Notes: generated from the letters alone by a model not told the origin. Positions 44,476-53,981 are shown, numbered from the stretch's first letter. The stretch is 64,000 bases of DNA from Candidatus Obscuribacterales bacterium (GCA_019752635.1 JAIELX010000040.1:17842-81841), one strand, 5' to 3'. A program made the numbers and translations.

Positions 44476-46260
44476 GTGAACGGACGACCGGAAGGAAGAC
44501 TGGGCGAAGAGCCGTCCAAAGTAACTGTCAGCGCTCTGCTGGCCTCAGACATTCAAAGGCAAAATCCTTTCGAGGATTTTGCGCGAAGCGCTGCATACTC
44601 GGCACTGCAGTCACCCGTTAAAGCGCTTGCGCAGCCTATGGACCACGCGTTGGGAACGCAGGTGGAAAAAGCCGTCAGTTTAATTGATGCGCCGCAGACG
44701 GCAAAGTTCAATACACAACAGTATTGGTCTCAGCAACTTGGTCATGCGGTGGGAACTCTTGCGACCTTCTACGTTGTCGGTCGTGTGGTGAAGAATGGAA
44801 TGCGGTCGGGACTGACCGAAACGCAACTTGCCGTCACGCTTTCGGAACGAGGTGTTTTAGGGCTGACTCTCAAGGAGGTCGCCCTTACGGGCTTTTTGCA
44901 CGATTCTGTCCTGAGACCTCAGGAGCATGATGACAAACGAGCATTTCTGGAGGCTCGCTTGGGCAACGGGCTCAATGGCGCAGCCACAATGACCGTTTTG
45001 ACCGCTTCCGCCTTTGGACTGAAAAAGTCAGGAGTGCCGGGAGAAGCTTTGAGAGGCGTACTTTCCGGTGCGCCTGCCGGGTTGGTCAATTGCAACTTCG
45101 ACTCCTTTCTGCGCACTGGAAAGCTGGCTTCGGCTGAGGAGTCGGCCAAAGCTGTCACAACCATGAGTATGATCGGCGGTGCATTTGGACTCTACCATCA
45201 GGGTTATGGGCGCTACGAAAGCGGACGATCCAACTTTGATTGGCAGACTGACACCAAGACACCCTGTGAGAACACAGCCATTCGCGAGTTTAGGGTGAAA
45301 GGTGGCGAATTAGAAGTTAACAAAGCATTGGCGACTATCGCGCAAGGCGAAGCTGCGCGTTTGACCGTTCAGGAACGCCTTTCCGGTGGAAATTTCGTCA
45401 GTCGTTGGCTCGGGCTGTCGCGTTATGCTCCGGAGCAAAGCCTGTTGATACGGCACGGACCCGAGGTCTCGGCTTCATTGGCTGCGCGCGTCGATTTGGT
45501 TGCCAGTTGTCACCTCAACCCTGAGCTTGTTGCCAAGGCAGTTGTTGATACACCAGGTGCGATGTTTTTGCGTGCCGGCAAGAACCGCATCAGTATTGCC
45601 GATCAGCCTCAGATTGTTCGTCCAGGCGAGGCGCCGCCAATCGAACTTTCCAGCCCGGTGAGCAAGTCGCTGCTGGAGCTTGCGGACAAGCTTGGCGACC
45701 GGACTTTTCGTCGGGCGAACGAGGGGCTGCAATACCACGACTTGTTGGACTACGCACGGCTGCTGGCTGAAACGCCTTATCGCACGGTAGACTTTATGGG
45801 GGCAGGATTCGAGTCTGTAGCATTCTTGCTCAAAAGCGGATCTGTTCTGAAGCTCACTCGCTGTGCCGAATTGCCGAATGGTGAGTGGAATTATGATTGG
45901 GGCACTCGTTCCTATGACGCAAAAATCAAAGGTGAAGTAACTATATTTGAGGGCAAGCAGGGCGAGCTTGCTGTCTATAGGCAGCCGCGAGTTGAGATCG
46001 GTGCAATCGATGTCACATCGCTTGAGTACAGGGATTTTGTGAGAAAAGTAAGGCGTGCCGGTGATGAATTTTGGGATAGCGATTTTGCCGGTGACCAAGT
46101 TGGCTTCTTGATGGATTCGAAGTCCGGTGATTACGTGGTTAAACCTCACCGTGGTCGAAGCGGTAAATTTATGAGGGATTCCGAAGGCAAAATAATGATG
46201 CTACCATCAGTGGTGCTAATCGACTATCCCGCCGTTGCCCCCAAGGGCGAGCACCCCTGA
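44476..46260 (+). CDS. Large hypothetical with kinase-like C-terminus
   Basis: 594 residues from a GTG at 44476, directly after an in-frame TAA and behind GGAGAGGACAAG. The N-terminal half is Ala/Gly/Leu-rich with hydrophobic helices (LATFYVVGRVVKNGM, LKEVALTGFLHDSVL). From about 435 the sequence MGAGFESVAFLLKSGSVLKLTR looks like a protein-kinase Gly loop and the Lys strand, and later GDQVGFLMDSKSGDYVVKPHRG with MLPSVVLIDYPAV recalls a degenerate catalytic and metal loop. That reading is tentative. No signal peptide. In style it resembles the papain-like protein at 4536. Confidence 0.7.
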   Translation: MNGRPEGRLGEEPSKVTVSALLASDIQRQNPFEDFARSAAYSALQSPVKALAQPMDHALGTQVEKAVSLIDAPQTAKFNTQQYWSQQLGHAVGTLATFYVVGRVVKNGMRSGLTETQLAVTLSERGVLGLTLKEVALTGFLHDSVLRPQEHDDKRAFLEARLGNGLNGAATMTVLTASAFGLKKSGVPGEALRGVLSGAPAGLVNCNFDSFLRTGKLASAEESAKAVTTMSMIGGAFGLYHQGYGRYESGRSNFDWQTDTKTPCENTAIREFRVKGGELEVNKALATIAQGEAARLTVQERLSGGNFVSRWLGLSRYAPEQSLLIRHGPEVSASLAARVDLVASCHLNPELVAKAVVDTPGAMFLRAGKNRISIADQPQIVRPGEAPPIELSSPVSKSLLELADKLGDRTFRRANEGLQYHDLLDYARLLAETPYRTVDFMGAGFESVAFLLKSGSVLKLTRCAELPNGEWNYDWGTRSYDAKIKGEVTIFEGKQGELAVYRQPRVEIGAIDVTSLEYRDFVRKVRRAGDEFWDSDFAGDQVGFLMDSKSGDYVVKPHRGRSGKFMRDSEGKIMMLPSVVLIDYPAVAPKGEHP

Positions 46261-46311
46261 TCAGATTGATTATGATCTCATCGTTTCAGTCGAACTGAAG
46301 GTACGTAGAAC

Positions 46312-47634
46312 ATGACAGCTGCAACTCCTACAAAAACAAAAACTCATCGTCTTGGTGGATTGATTTGCAAGAGTCACTCGTTTGAAGTGCCACTAAACTA
46401 CGAACAACCGAACGGGCGCCGCATAACGGTGTTTGCGCGCGAAGTGACGGCCGTTGCCAACGAGAACAAACCAGACTTGCCCATGATGGTGTTTTTGCAA
46501 GGTGGACCCGGGTTTGAGTCACCTCGTCCGGAGAGCGCTGATGGTTGGCTAGGACGAGCGCTAAAGGAATTCAGAGTTCTATTGTTAGATCAGCGCGGCA
46601 CTGGATTGAGTACCGCGGTGACGCATGAATCACTGTCAACGTTTCCTGATGCGGATGCGCAAGCGGATTACCTGAAGCATTTTCGCGCGGACAACATTGT
46701 GCGAGACTGTGAATCAATCCGGAAGAGCCTGAATGGCGGAAAACCATGGACCATCATCGGTCAGAGTTATGGCGGGTTTTGCTCTGCTACTTACTTGTCG
46801 ATTGCACCGGATGGGCTTGTCGGGGCGCTCATATTCGGGGGGCTGCCACCGATTTTGCACGATGCGCCTGATGAGGTTTATAGAGCTTGCTACAAAGAGG
46901 TTGCTAATAAAAACAGAATTTTCCACGATCGCTTTCCCGAGGATCGCGAGATTCTTCGCGCTATTGTCGATCACCTACGAAAGCATTCTGTGCGCTTGCC
47001 CTCCGGCGAAGTGCTCTCTGCTCGGAGATTCTTGCAAGCCGGTTTGAATCTTGGGTTCAGAGTGAGTGGAAGCAGCTTGAACTCTCTGCACTATCTCATC
47101 GAGCGAGCCTTCGAACCTTCTTGTGCGCATCCGCAGCTGTCATACTACTTCTTGCATGCAGTTGAGAGCATGCTGGGTTTCAACACCAATCCAATTTATG
47201 CTTTGCTGCATGAGGCTATATACTGCAACAAGAAGAAATCGAACTGGTCGGCGCAACGGATGCTGGCTGAATTTCCCGAGTTTAGTCATGACAGTGAACC
47301 CGTTTTCTTTACTGGTGAAATGATCTATCCGTGGATGTTCGACGAGTTTCAATGTCTGGAACCTCTTAAGGATGCAGCTGAAATACTTGCGCAGTATGAG
47401 GACTGGCCGGCTCTGTACAGCGTCGATGTCTTGCGGCGAAACACCGTTCCGACTGCGGCAATCGTGTACCACAACGACATGTATGTGGACAAAGAATTCT
47501 CTATGGATACTGCCGAAAATATTCGCGGAATCAAGCTTTGGATTACCAATGAGTATGAGCATGACGCGATCCGCGTAGACGGTTCCCGCGTGCTTGATAG
47601 AATGCTGGCGCTGCTGAGGGGCGAAACCGAGTAG
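46312..47634 (+). CDS. Proline iminopeptidase-like alpha/beta hydrolase
   Basis: 440 residues. The oxyanion motif GGPG at 64-67 (FLQGGPGFESPRP), LLLDQRGTGLST, and nucleophile elbow IIGQSYGGFCS with Ser152 are those of prolyl aminopeptidases (family S33). C-terminal NEYEHDAIRVDG may supply the His. The N-terminus has VPLNYEQPNGRRITVFAREV, as in that family, and no signal peptide. It removes N-terminal proline from small peptides in the cytoplasm. AAGG lies ten bases before the ATG. It follows the preceding gene by 51 bases and may share its transcript. Confidence 0.88.
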   Translation: MTAATPTKTKTHRLGGLICKSHSFEVPLNYEQPNGRRITVFAREVTAVANENKPDLPMMVFLQGGPGFESPRPESADGWLGRALKEFRVLLLDQRGTGLSTAVTHESLSTFPDADAQADYLKHFRADNIVRDCESIRKSLNGGKPWTIIGQSYGGFCSATYLSIAPDGLVGALIFGGLPPILHDAPDEVYRACYKEVANKNRIFHDRFPEDREILRAIVDHLRKHSVRLPSGEVLSARRFLQAGLNLGFRVSGSSLNSLHYLIERAFEPSCAHPQLSYYFLHAVESMLGFNTNPIYALLHEAIYCNKKKSNWSAQRMLAEFPEFSHDSEPVFFTGEMIYPWMFDEFQCLEPLKDAAEILAQYEDWPALYSVDVLRRNTVPTAAIVYHNDMYVDKEFSMDTAENIRGIKLWITNEYEHDAIRVDGSRVLDRMLALLRGETE

Positions 47635-47698
47635 TCCTCACCAAGACTTCGGACCATCGAGAAGGAACCTGCGCACTCTCGCTCGGGATGCTAGACTA

Positions 47699-48340
47699 GT
47701 GGTCGGCGTTCGCAGTGATGCTAACAATCCTGAAAGCAAGCAATGGCTTGTCCCGATTATGGCGAAGAATGTACAGCGCAGGGTCGCAGAAGAAGCGGCT
47801 CGATTCATGGTTGACGGAACGGAAACTGAATATCTTCAGGCCAAAGAACGAGCTTTGTTAATGTTGGGGCTATCCGATCAGACCCGAATGCCGACCAACA
47901 AGGCTGTAAGAGAGTACGTTTCGAGACTGACGCGCAGCAAACTCGGGGAGGACGAAGTGCGTCGGCGGGTGCGCGAAATGCGCGAGATTGCCGAGCAAAT
48001 TATGGCGACACTTGAGGACTGCGACCCGTTCCTAGTCGGCAGCACTCTGACAGGACAGATTCGCGAAACTTCAGACATTGACCTGCACTCCTACAGTGAT
48101 GATCCTGAACAGACTATGACACTGCTGAGCGAGCGCGGATACGAAGGTGTCGAGGCCGAAGTAGTCGAAAACTTCAAAGGCACTTTCGTGCACCTGCGGT
48201 GGGATGAGTGCTCCTACCCGGTGGAGATTACCATCTATCCCTGGAGTTGGCGGGACGTTGTTCTGAATGATTGCGTTACCGGCAAACCAATGAAGCGGGC
48301 CGACATCGCCGGTGTGCGTCACCTTCTGCGCAGCAGCTGA
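47699..48340 (+). CDS. Nucleotidyltransferase-fold protein
   Basis: 213 residues from a GTG; an ATG at codon 21 is possible. Residues 113-129, VGSTLTGQIRETSDIDL, carry the G-S and D-x-D signature of the DNA polymerase beta-like nucleotidyltransferase fold; YPVEITIYPW may hold the third acid. The N-terminal 100 residues are charged helices. Such proteins transfer a nucleotide to RNA, a protein or a small molecule; which one cannot be told. Ends 110 bases before a strong terminator. Confidence 0.75.
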   Translation: MVGVRSDANNPESKQWLVPIMAKNVQRRVAEEAARFMVDGTETEYLQAKERALLMLGLSDQTRMPTNKAVREYVSRLTRSKLGEDEVRRRVREMREIAEQIMATLEDCDPFLVGSTLTGQIRETSDIDLHSYSDDPEQTMTLLSERGYEGVEAEVVENFKGTFVHLRWDECSYPVEITIYPWSWRDVVLNDCVTGKPMKRADIAGVRHLLRSS

Positions 48341-48450
48341 TACTGAAGGCGGTGCTGTATTGCAGACCGCTCAAAGCAAAGGCGCCGCCAACGGAGGCTG
48401 TAGTTCTCTTCTGTTTCGACGAAACTGCCGATTGCGTTTACCGAATACAA

Positions 48451-48486
48451 AAACGGCTTCCGTTGTGCGGAAGCCGTTTAATTTTT
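48451..48486 (+). terminator. Classic intrinsic terminator
   Basis: Perfect 12-base stem AAACGGCTTCCG/CGGAAGCCGTTT with loop TTGTG, followed by AATTTTT. Ends transcription of the nucleotidyltransferase gene. Confidence 0.9.
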
Positions 48487-48541
48487 GCTCTAAGAAGAGC
48501 TTACGTGACACTCACGAATAGAGACTAATCTGCGAATTCAA

Positions 48542-48760
48542 TTATCTGACAATAGCCCGCGACAACCAGAATGTTCTAAGTTGTCGATAGGAATTGAGCA
48601 TTTGTGTTTGAACAGCTGCGGGGGCCGGAATTGCGGCAACCACAGGGGGAGCGGAAATCGGAGCTGTTGGTGTTCCGATCATGAGCGGACTTGCAATAGC
48701 GCCGGTTGTGGTGGCGCCGATAACCAGTAGTGTGGCTTTCAACGCTCTGGAGATTCGCAT
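48542..48760 (-). CDS. Small secreted protein
   Basis: 72 residues. AGGAGG stands nine bases before the ATG. A signal peptide (MRISRALKATLLVIGATTTGAIA) is followed by an Ala/Pro/Val-rich mature part (TPTAPISAPPVVAAIPAPAAV) and a basic aromatic end (YRQLRTFWLSRAIVR). No known family. The strong ribosome site and signal peptide make it a real gene despite its size. Confidence 0.65.
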   Translation of the reverse strand: MRISRALKATLLVIGATTTGAIASPLMIGTPTAPISAPPVVAAIPAPAAVQTQMLNSYRQLRTFWLSRAIVR

Positions 48761-49033
48761 TTTGTTTTGCCTCCTGCATATGGGTGCATAGTCACCCTAT
48801 ATATTGTCTGCTTTCCTTCCCCTGGTGGCAACGGGAAATTGCCTGATAAATCCCGGGGCTAGGACTGTTTTATTCCACGTCGAGGGTACCGAAACTAGCT
48901 TTCTCCCCTCGAACTTCTATTATGACGTCCGGAAAGCCGGGAATGTGGCGAACTGTTTTGTACCGCCTGTCGTTTAAGAACCTTGGAAACCGGATTCTCT
49001 AGTTTCTCGAAAGATTAATTTCTTGTAGCTCGG

Positions 49034-50101
49034 CTATTTTTGAGCTGGATGCGATGCTGTTTGTTTCAGCGAATCTAATGCAGGCTTTAGGCAGGGATAC
49101 AGCAGTGTGACAATAGCGAGTATCGCCAGCACAATCACCGCGATGTTCGCCTTCCTGTCGAACGCCGCCCTTTCTGCCAATGCCCCCGGCGTCTCTAGAA
49201 GCTGTTTGACCTTGTGACCTTTTGCTTTTCGAACAAGCTCCAGATCTGCTTTCATTGCCGCCGCAGTCTGATAGCGACAGTCGGGATGCTTGATCAAGGC
49301 GTTCAAGAGCACTGTTTCGAGCCCTTCCGGAATCGAAACACCGGCTGCCACTTCCGATAGTGCCATCGGCGCTTCATGGGCGTGCTTATGCAGCATTCCC
49401 ACAGGGTTTTCTGCCGACAGTGGTAACTCGCCGGAAATACACTCGTAGAGGATGCAGCCGAGCGCGTAAATGTCTGAGCGATGGTCCGCTTTATCTCCCA
49501 CGCACTGTTCCGGACTCATGTAACGAACGCTTCCGATCAGAAATCCTGTCTGAGTCAAGTGCTGATTCTCCAATACCTTGGACGACTCCATGATTCGAGA
49601 AAGCCCGAAATCTAGTAGCTTCACCAATCCGTCGCGTTTTGTGAGCAGCACTATGTTGTTCGGTTTGAGATCCCTGTGCACGATGCCGCAGGCATGAGCG
49701 GCCGAAAGCGCGTCGCACACTTGGATCCCGATGTTGATCGCTTCTGCGGGTGTTAATCGGCGACCTTCGTTCAGGATGGTGTTAAGCGTTTCCCCCTGAA
49801 GGAACTCCATAACAATAAATGGCAAATGGGTTGCCGAGATGCCATTTTCGTAGGAATGGACGACGTTGGGGTGCGACAGTTCGGCGAGAATCTTCCCCTC
49901 GGTCTGGAATCTGGTCCGATTCTCTTCGTGGGTAAGCATCTCCGGATGTAAGACTTTTATCGCGACTATCAGACCCAGTTCCATATGCCGAGCCTTGTAA
50001 ACGGCGCCGAATCCGCCATCGCCAACATGCTCCAAGATTTCGTACTTCCCTTGAAAGTATTGGCCGGGTTTCAGTTTCGCAATCGTTGGAGATTCGGGCA
50101 T
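49034..50101 (-). CDS. Hanks-type Ser/Thr protein kinase with C-terminal membrane span
   Basis: 355 residues from the ATG at 50101. Gly loop VGDGGFGAVYKA, Lys49, HRDLKPNN from 142, DFG at 164-166, SPEQ, and the arginine-containing end of the kinase fold. A membrane span lies near the C-terminus (IAVIVLAILAIVTLLYPCL), leaving a short extracytoplasmic tail without PASTA repeats. It phosphorylates Ser/Thr in cytoplasmic proteins. Divergent from the TPR gene, which may be its substrate or scaffold. Confidence 0.93.
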   Translation of the reverse strand: MPESPTIAKLKPGQYFQGKYEILEHVGDGGFGAVYKARHMELGLIVAIKVLHPEMLTHEENRTRFQTEGKILAELSHPNVVHSYENGISATHLPFIVMEFLQGETLNTILNEGRRLTPAEAINIGIQVCDALSAAHACGIVHRDLKPNNIVLLTKRDGLVKLLDFGLSRIMESSKVLENQHLTQTGFLIGSVRYMSPEQCVGDKADHRSDIYALGCILYECISGELPLSAENPVGMLHKHAHEAPMALSEVAAGVSIPEGLETVLLNALIKHPDCRYQTAAAMKADLELVRKAKGHKVKQLLETPGALAERAAFDRKANIAVIVLAILAIVTLLYPCLKPALDSLKQTASHPAQK

Positions 50102-50276
50102 GGCAGTTCTTAAGGTCGACAAATCTTCTTTACCCTTGTCGGACCAATGTTTAACCGACCGATATGGTTTTACGGCTCCTGATTTGGTCGGAGGGCTGCT
50201 GAGTTGGTTGATTTTCGCTTACCAAACGTGAAAAATGGAGTAACTTGTATCAAGTCCCGTTTTGCCGGTATAGCCA

Positions 50277-52403
50277 TTGTCCGCTGAAGCATCAGCTAGC
50301 CAAAGAAGAGCGAAGTCTCAGCAGTTCGTCGATCGGGCGATGGAGGCTTTCTCACGCACGGCGTATCGCGACGCTATCGGCTTTTGCAATCAGGCTCTCG
50401 AAACCGATCCCCTTCATATGGCTGCTTATGTTTGGCGAGCTGCCGTTGCAAATGCCATGAATGATACTGTTCGCGTGATCGCCGATTGCACCGCGGCGCT
50501 TAATACGCGCGATCCTTTGTGCCAGCCGGGTAGTTTAGCGGTAGAACTTGCTCGCCGTGCTCGAATAATTCGTGCCTCCGCCTACTTGGGTAGAGGCGAT
50601 ATGGCCGGAGCCGTTCAAGACAGTACCTGCGCCATTAATCTGGACGAGCGTTCGCCCGAAGCATTCGTGATAAGGGGCACCGCTTACGCGAAAACAGGGC
50701 AGAGGGATCGTGCCAGAGCCGATTATGATTCCGCGCGCAAACTGGGCTGCGACAGTGTCGAGCTTCACGCCGGGCAGGGCTATCTCTACTTTCAAAACGG
50801 ACAGATGGCAGAAGCCTTTCAAGAGTGCTCCATCGCAATCGAGCGTGGTGCTACTTCAGTCGAACCTTATCTGACTCGATGCAACATTTACTTGATGGCT
50901 GGTCGATACGCAGAGGCCCTGGATGACTGCAGCAGGGCTTTTACGTTCAACGCGAATTCGGCTGATGCGCATTGCAACCGCGGCGCCGTGTTTGCAAAGT
51001 TAGGGAGGTTTGCTGAAGCACTACGAGACTACACTGCCGCCATTGATCTTGCGTCGACTGCACCAGTTTTCTACTTGCGGCAGCGCGCCATTCTCTTTAT
51101 GTTCTATGGTCGGTTGCAGGATGCCATTGCCGATTGCAATCAGATCATCAGCCTCGATCCAGCCTATGCGGACGGCTATGTAACCAGGGCCCAGCTTCTC
51201 CTGGAGCGCCATAGTTATGCCGAGGCATTGGCTGACTTGGATTCGGCGTGCAACCTGGATCCCGATTCGGGACCTGTGTACCTGTTGCGTGCGTTGACTC
51301 GCAATCAGATGGGCGATTTCGAGAAGGCACTGACCGATGCCAGCACGGCGCTCTCGCTTGGCGCGAACTTCGGCATGAGTTTACTGGCGAAAGCCAATGC
51401 GCATTGCGGTCTCAATCAAATCGAGAAAGCGCTCTCCGATACGCAGGCCGCCCTGGACGATCAGCCTCGTCCAGACGGTTATCACATGCGCGGAACCATT
51501 ATGTTGAAGCTGAACAACTTGCCTGAAGCCATTGCCGATTTTGGACGAGCGCTCGCAATGGGTAACAAGACCCCGGTCAGTGAGAATGCCAGAGTGATGA
51601 GGGCTCTGGCGCTCATCCGCGCTGGTGGCTACGATCAAGCTCTGACCGATCTCAATGAGGTTTTGCAGACCAATCCTTCTTCGGTGTCTGCTCTTTCCTA
51701 TCGGCTACAGATTCATCTCGTGCAGAATCAGCCCGAGCAGGCATTGCGTGATTACGATTCCATTTTGCAAGTTATGCCTGCGTCGCCGGATTGGTTGTAT
51801 CGCCGTGCAACTCTGTTCATGAGCATGAGGCAGTATGAACAGGCTATTGCTGATTCGACGCGTGCTATTGAATTTAACCCCAATTGTGTTGAAGCGTATC
51901 TCTGTCGTGGTATGGCCCATGGTGCGATGTCGCGCATGGAGTCAGCCTTGTCCGATTTCGATATCTGCGTGACTCTGAAGCCGTCTGAGGAAGTTTACCT
52001 GGCGAAGGCAGCAGTGTACGCGCGGATGAAAGATTTCGAGCAGGTGCTGGCGCAGTACGATCTGGCGTTGGATGTTAATCCGCTAAGTCCAATTGTCTAC
52101 TATCAAAAAGCCAATACTTATTTGACGATGGAACGCTATGAGGATTCCCTTCTCAGTATTGAGAAGGCACTGACGTTTGATCCCGACAATGCCTTATACA
52201 TAGCCATGCGCGGGCATTTGTGCTTCCGGCTGGAGCTTTATAAAGCTGCTGTTGATCAGCTTACGCTGGCAATCGCGAAGACACCGAATCTCGGTTGTGC
52301 ATTTGTCTGGCGGGCCGAGGCTCACGATAAGTTGGGCATGGCGGTGGAATGTGAGGCCGACCGCCAACGCGCAGCCGAACTCGGTATCGCAATGCGAAGG
52401 TAG
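50277..52403 (+). CDS. Cytoplasmic TPR-repeat scaffold protein
   Basis: 708 residues, built of about nineteen TPR units from end to end, for example YAEALDDCSRAFTFNANSADA and EQAIADSTRAIEFNPNCVEAYLCRG. No signal peptide and no other domain. Start is a TTG at 50277; an ATG at 50340 would cut into the first helix. It probably binds peptide ends of partner proteins. The two Ser/Thr kinases on either side make it a candidate scaffold or substrate. Confidence 0.85.
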   Translation: MSAEASASQRRAKSQQFVDRAMEAFSRTAYRDAIGFCNQALETDPLHMAAYVWRAAVANAMNDTVRVIADCTAALNTRDPLCQPGSLAVELARRARIIRASAYLGRGDMAGAVQDSTCAINLDERSPEAFVIRGTAYAKTGQRDRARADYDSARKLGCDSVELHAGQGYLYFQNGQMAEAFQECSIAIERGATSVEPYLTRCNIYLMAGRYAEALDDCSRAFTFNANSADAHCNRGAVFAKLGRFAEALRDYTAAIDLASTAPVFYLRQRAILFMFYGRLQDAIADCNQIISLDPAYADGYVTRAQLLLERHSYAEALADLDSACNLDPDSGPVYLLRALTRNQMGDFEKALTDASTALSLGANFGMSLLAKANAHCGLNQIEKALSDTQAALDDQPRPDGYHMRGTIMLKLNNLPEAIADFGRALAMGNKTPVSENARVMRALALIRAGGYDQALTDLNEVLQTNPSSVSALSYRLQIHLVQNQPEQALRDYDSILQVMPASPDWLYRRATLFMSMRQYEQAIADSTRAIEFNPNCVEAYLCRGMAHGAMSRMESALSDFDICVTLKPSEEVYLAKAAVYARMKDFEQVLAQYDLALDVNPLSPIVYYQKANTYLTMERYEDSLLSIEKALTFDPDNALYIAMRGHLCFRLELYKAAVDQLTLAIAKTPNLGCAFVWRAEAHDKLGMAVECEADRQRAAELGIAMRR

Positions 52404-52465
52404 TCGTCGTTTTCTTCTGTAGTATCAAGGGTTTATACTTTGCGGTGTGAGTCGGAGAGGTTAGT

Positions 52466-52840
52466 GTGTCGGAACCCAGAGGAGACAAACGAAGAGAGTC
52501 CCTGCTTAAAGCCTGTCGCGGGTTGCCTCATGTCACAGAAGATGTTAAGTGGGGCAATGACCTGGTGTTCTCCATCGGGTCAAAAATGTTTGCGTCCTTT
52601 GACTCTAGGGAAGGTGTTCAGTTCGGTTTCAAGACCACTCCGGAAGAGTTTGAATTCCTGGTGTCGCGCCCGGGAATAATTCCAGCTCCATATGCGGCGC
52701 GCTTTCATTGGGTGAGGGTTGAGAGTGCTGACGCGATGCCGTTGGAAAACGCCAAGAAGTATCTGGAAGCATCTTATCGATTGGTCGGTTCCACCTTGTC
52801 GAAAAAAATGCAGCGCGAATTGGGGCTTCTGTACACCTAG
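52466..52840 (+). CDS. MmcQ/YjbR-family protein
   Basis: 124 residues from a GTG with GAGG six bases upstream. HVTEDVKWGNDLVFSIGSKMFASF and GFKTTPEEFEFLVSRPGIIPAPYAARFHWVRV match the YjbR fold, a small double-wing DNA-binding-like domain of unclear function found in many bacteria. Full family length. It lies 62 bases after the TPR gene and 34 bases before the next kinase gene, so the three may form one transcript. Confidence 0.85.
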   Translation: MSEPRGDKRRESLLKACRGLPHVTEDVKWGNDLVFSIGSKMFASFDSREGVQFGFKTTPEEFEFLVSRPGIIPAPYAARFHWVRVESADAMPLENAKKYLEASYRLVGSTLSKKMQRELGLLYT

Positions 52841-52874
52841 TTCATACTGGAGGTTTTTTAGTTGGGTAATTACT

Positions 52875-53924
52875 GTGCCTGAATCGTATCAAAAAAATGG
52901 CTTTAGAATCGGCAAGTCGCAGAAGGCTAGGCTGTTGCCCGGCTATGTGATTGATAATCGTTTCGAGATTGTCCAACTGGTAGGTGACGGCAGTCTCTCG
53001 TCTGTGTACAAGGGGCGAGACTTGCGTGACAACAAGATAGTTGCAGTAAAACTACTGCATACGTCTGCGGTCGAGGACTATGATGAGATTGTGCGCCTCA
53101 AGAAAGAGGGGAGAGTTTTGTCCGGGATAGATTGTGCGAACGTTGCGACAATCTATCAGTTCGGATTGATTGAAGAGAAGCTACCGTATGTGGTGACTGA
53201 ATTTCTTGTTGGCTTCAACCTGAAGGATATCCTCGATACTCAGGCACAGTCACTGGGCGCGGATATTGCGATTCTCGTCGGATTGGGCATTTGCGACGCG
53301 CTGATTGCAGCGCACGCAGCAGGTATTGTTCACGGGGATCTAAAGCCTTCGAACGTTATGATAGTTGTAGAAGAAGATGAAAGTGAGACGGTAAAAGTCT
53401 TGGACTTCGGATTAGCACGCAATCTCGCGACTACAGCAGAGAGCATCACTACTCACCTGGCGGTGACAGGATTATTAACTACGAGCGCTCCTTACATGAG
53501 TCCTGAGCGGTGCCTTGGAAATCAACTCGATGTGAGGTCGGATATCTATTCGCTTGGTTGTATTCTTTACGAGATGCTTACAGGGCGACCGCCCTTTCTC
53601 GCTCACGATCCGATTGCGATTGTACGCCAGCACTTGAGCGAGGAGCTGTCGTTCAGTCCATCGGATTCGCCGGTTTTCGTTCAGTTGCAGAAACTAATTC
53701 TCAAGGCGATAGCCAAAGACCCTTCTGCTCGATACGACAATGTCGAACAGTTTAAGGAAGCGCTTGCTTTAATCAAGGCGAATGATGAGGAGTCCGCGTC
53801 GCCAATCCGGATTATCCCTCACAGGGCGGTGAGTAGCCCGAACATTAGCCGTCTTGCACTGATTGTGGCTGCCGCTGCGGCTGCTATCGCTGCGTTAATT
53901 TGGATGGGAAAGCAGGTTCTCTAA
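52875..53924 (+). CDS. Ser/Thr kinase with HGD in place of HRD
   Basis: 349 residues from a GTG at 52875, ten bases after a GGG; the upstream frame overlaps the YjbR gene and is not used. Gly loop VGDGSLSSVYKG, Lys59, catalytic loop HGDLKPSN (153-160) with Gly for the usual Arg, DFG at 177-179, SPER. Catalytic Asp155 is present, so it is probably active but not controlled through an activation-loop phosphate salt bridge. A C-terminal membrane span (LALIVAAAAAAIAALIWMG) ends the protein. Last gene of a possible TPR-YjbR-kinase unit, with a long palindrome after its stop. Confidence 0.88.
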   Translation: MPESYQKNGFRIGKSQKARLLPGYVIDNRFEIVQLVGDGSLSSVYKGRDLRDNKIVAVKLLHTSAVEDYDEIVRLKKEGRVLSGIDCANVATIYQFGLIEEKLPYVVTEFLVGFNLKDILDTQAQSLGADIAILVGLGICDALIAAHAAGIVHGDLKPSNVMIVVEEDESETVKVLDFGLARNLATTAESITTHLAVTGLLTTSAPYMSPERCLGNQLDVRSDIYSLGCILYEMLTGRPPFLAHDPIAIVRQHLSEELSFSPSDSPVFVQLQKLILKAIAKDPSARYDNVEQFKEALALIKANDEESASPIRIIPHRAVSSPNISRLALIVAAAAAAIAALIWMGKQVL

Positions 53925-53933
53925 GTCGAGGCG

Positions 53934-53973
53934 GTCACAAGTCAGAAATTCTTGAGAAGTTCTGACTTGTGAC
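53934..53973. terminator. 40-base near-perfect palindrome between convergent genes
   Basis: The dispersed 26-bp palindrome (53941-53966: GTCAGAAATTCTT then GAGAAGTTCTGAC) extended by GTCACAA on the left and TTGTGAC on the right. It lies ten bases after the kinase stop and nine bases from the stop of the convergent small gene, and can act as a terminator for both. The longest paired copy of the family here. Confidence 0.8.
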
Positions 53974-53981
53974 GCTGTTCG

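Noticed and set aside
50522..50585. tRNA-like stretch GGGTAGTTTAGCGGTAGAA with a later TTCG
   Set aside because: It lies inside the in-frame TPR gene, which reads normally through it, and the acceptor and anticodon stems do not pair.
52719..52874. N-terminal extension of the HGD kinase overlapping the YjbR gene
   Set aside because: The extension is read in another frame of a real gene and resembles no kinase N-terminus.
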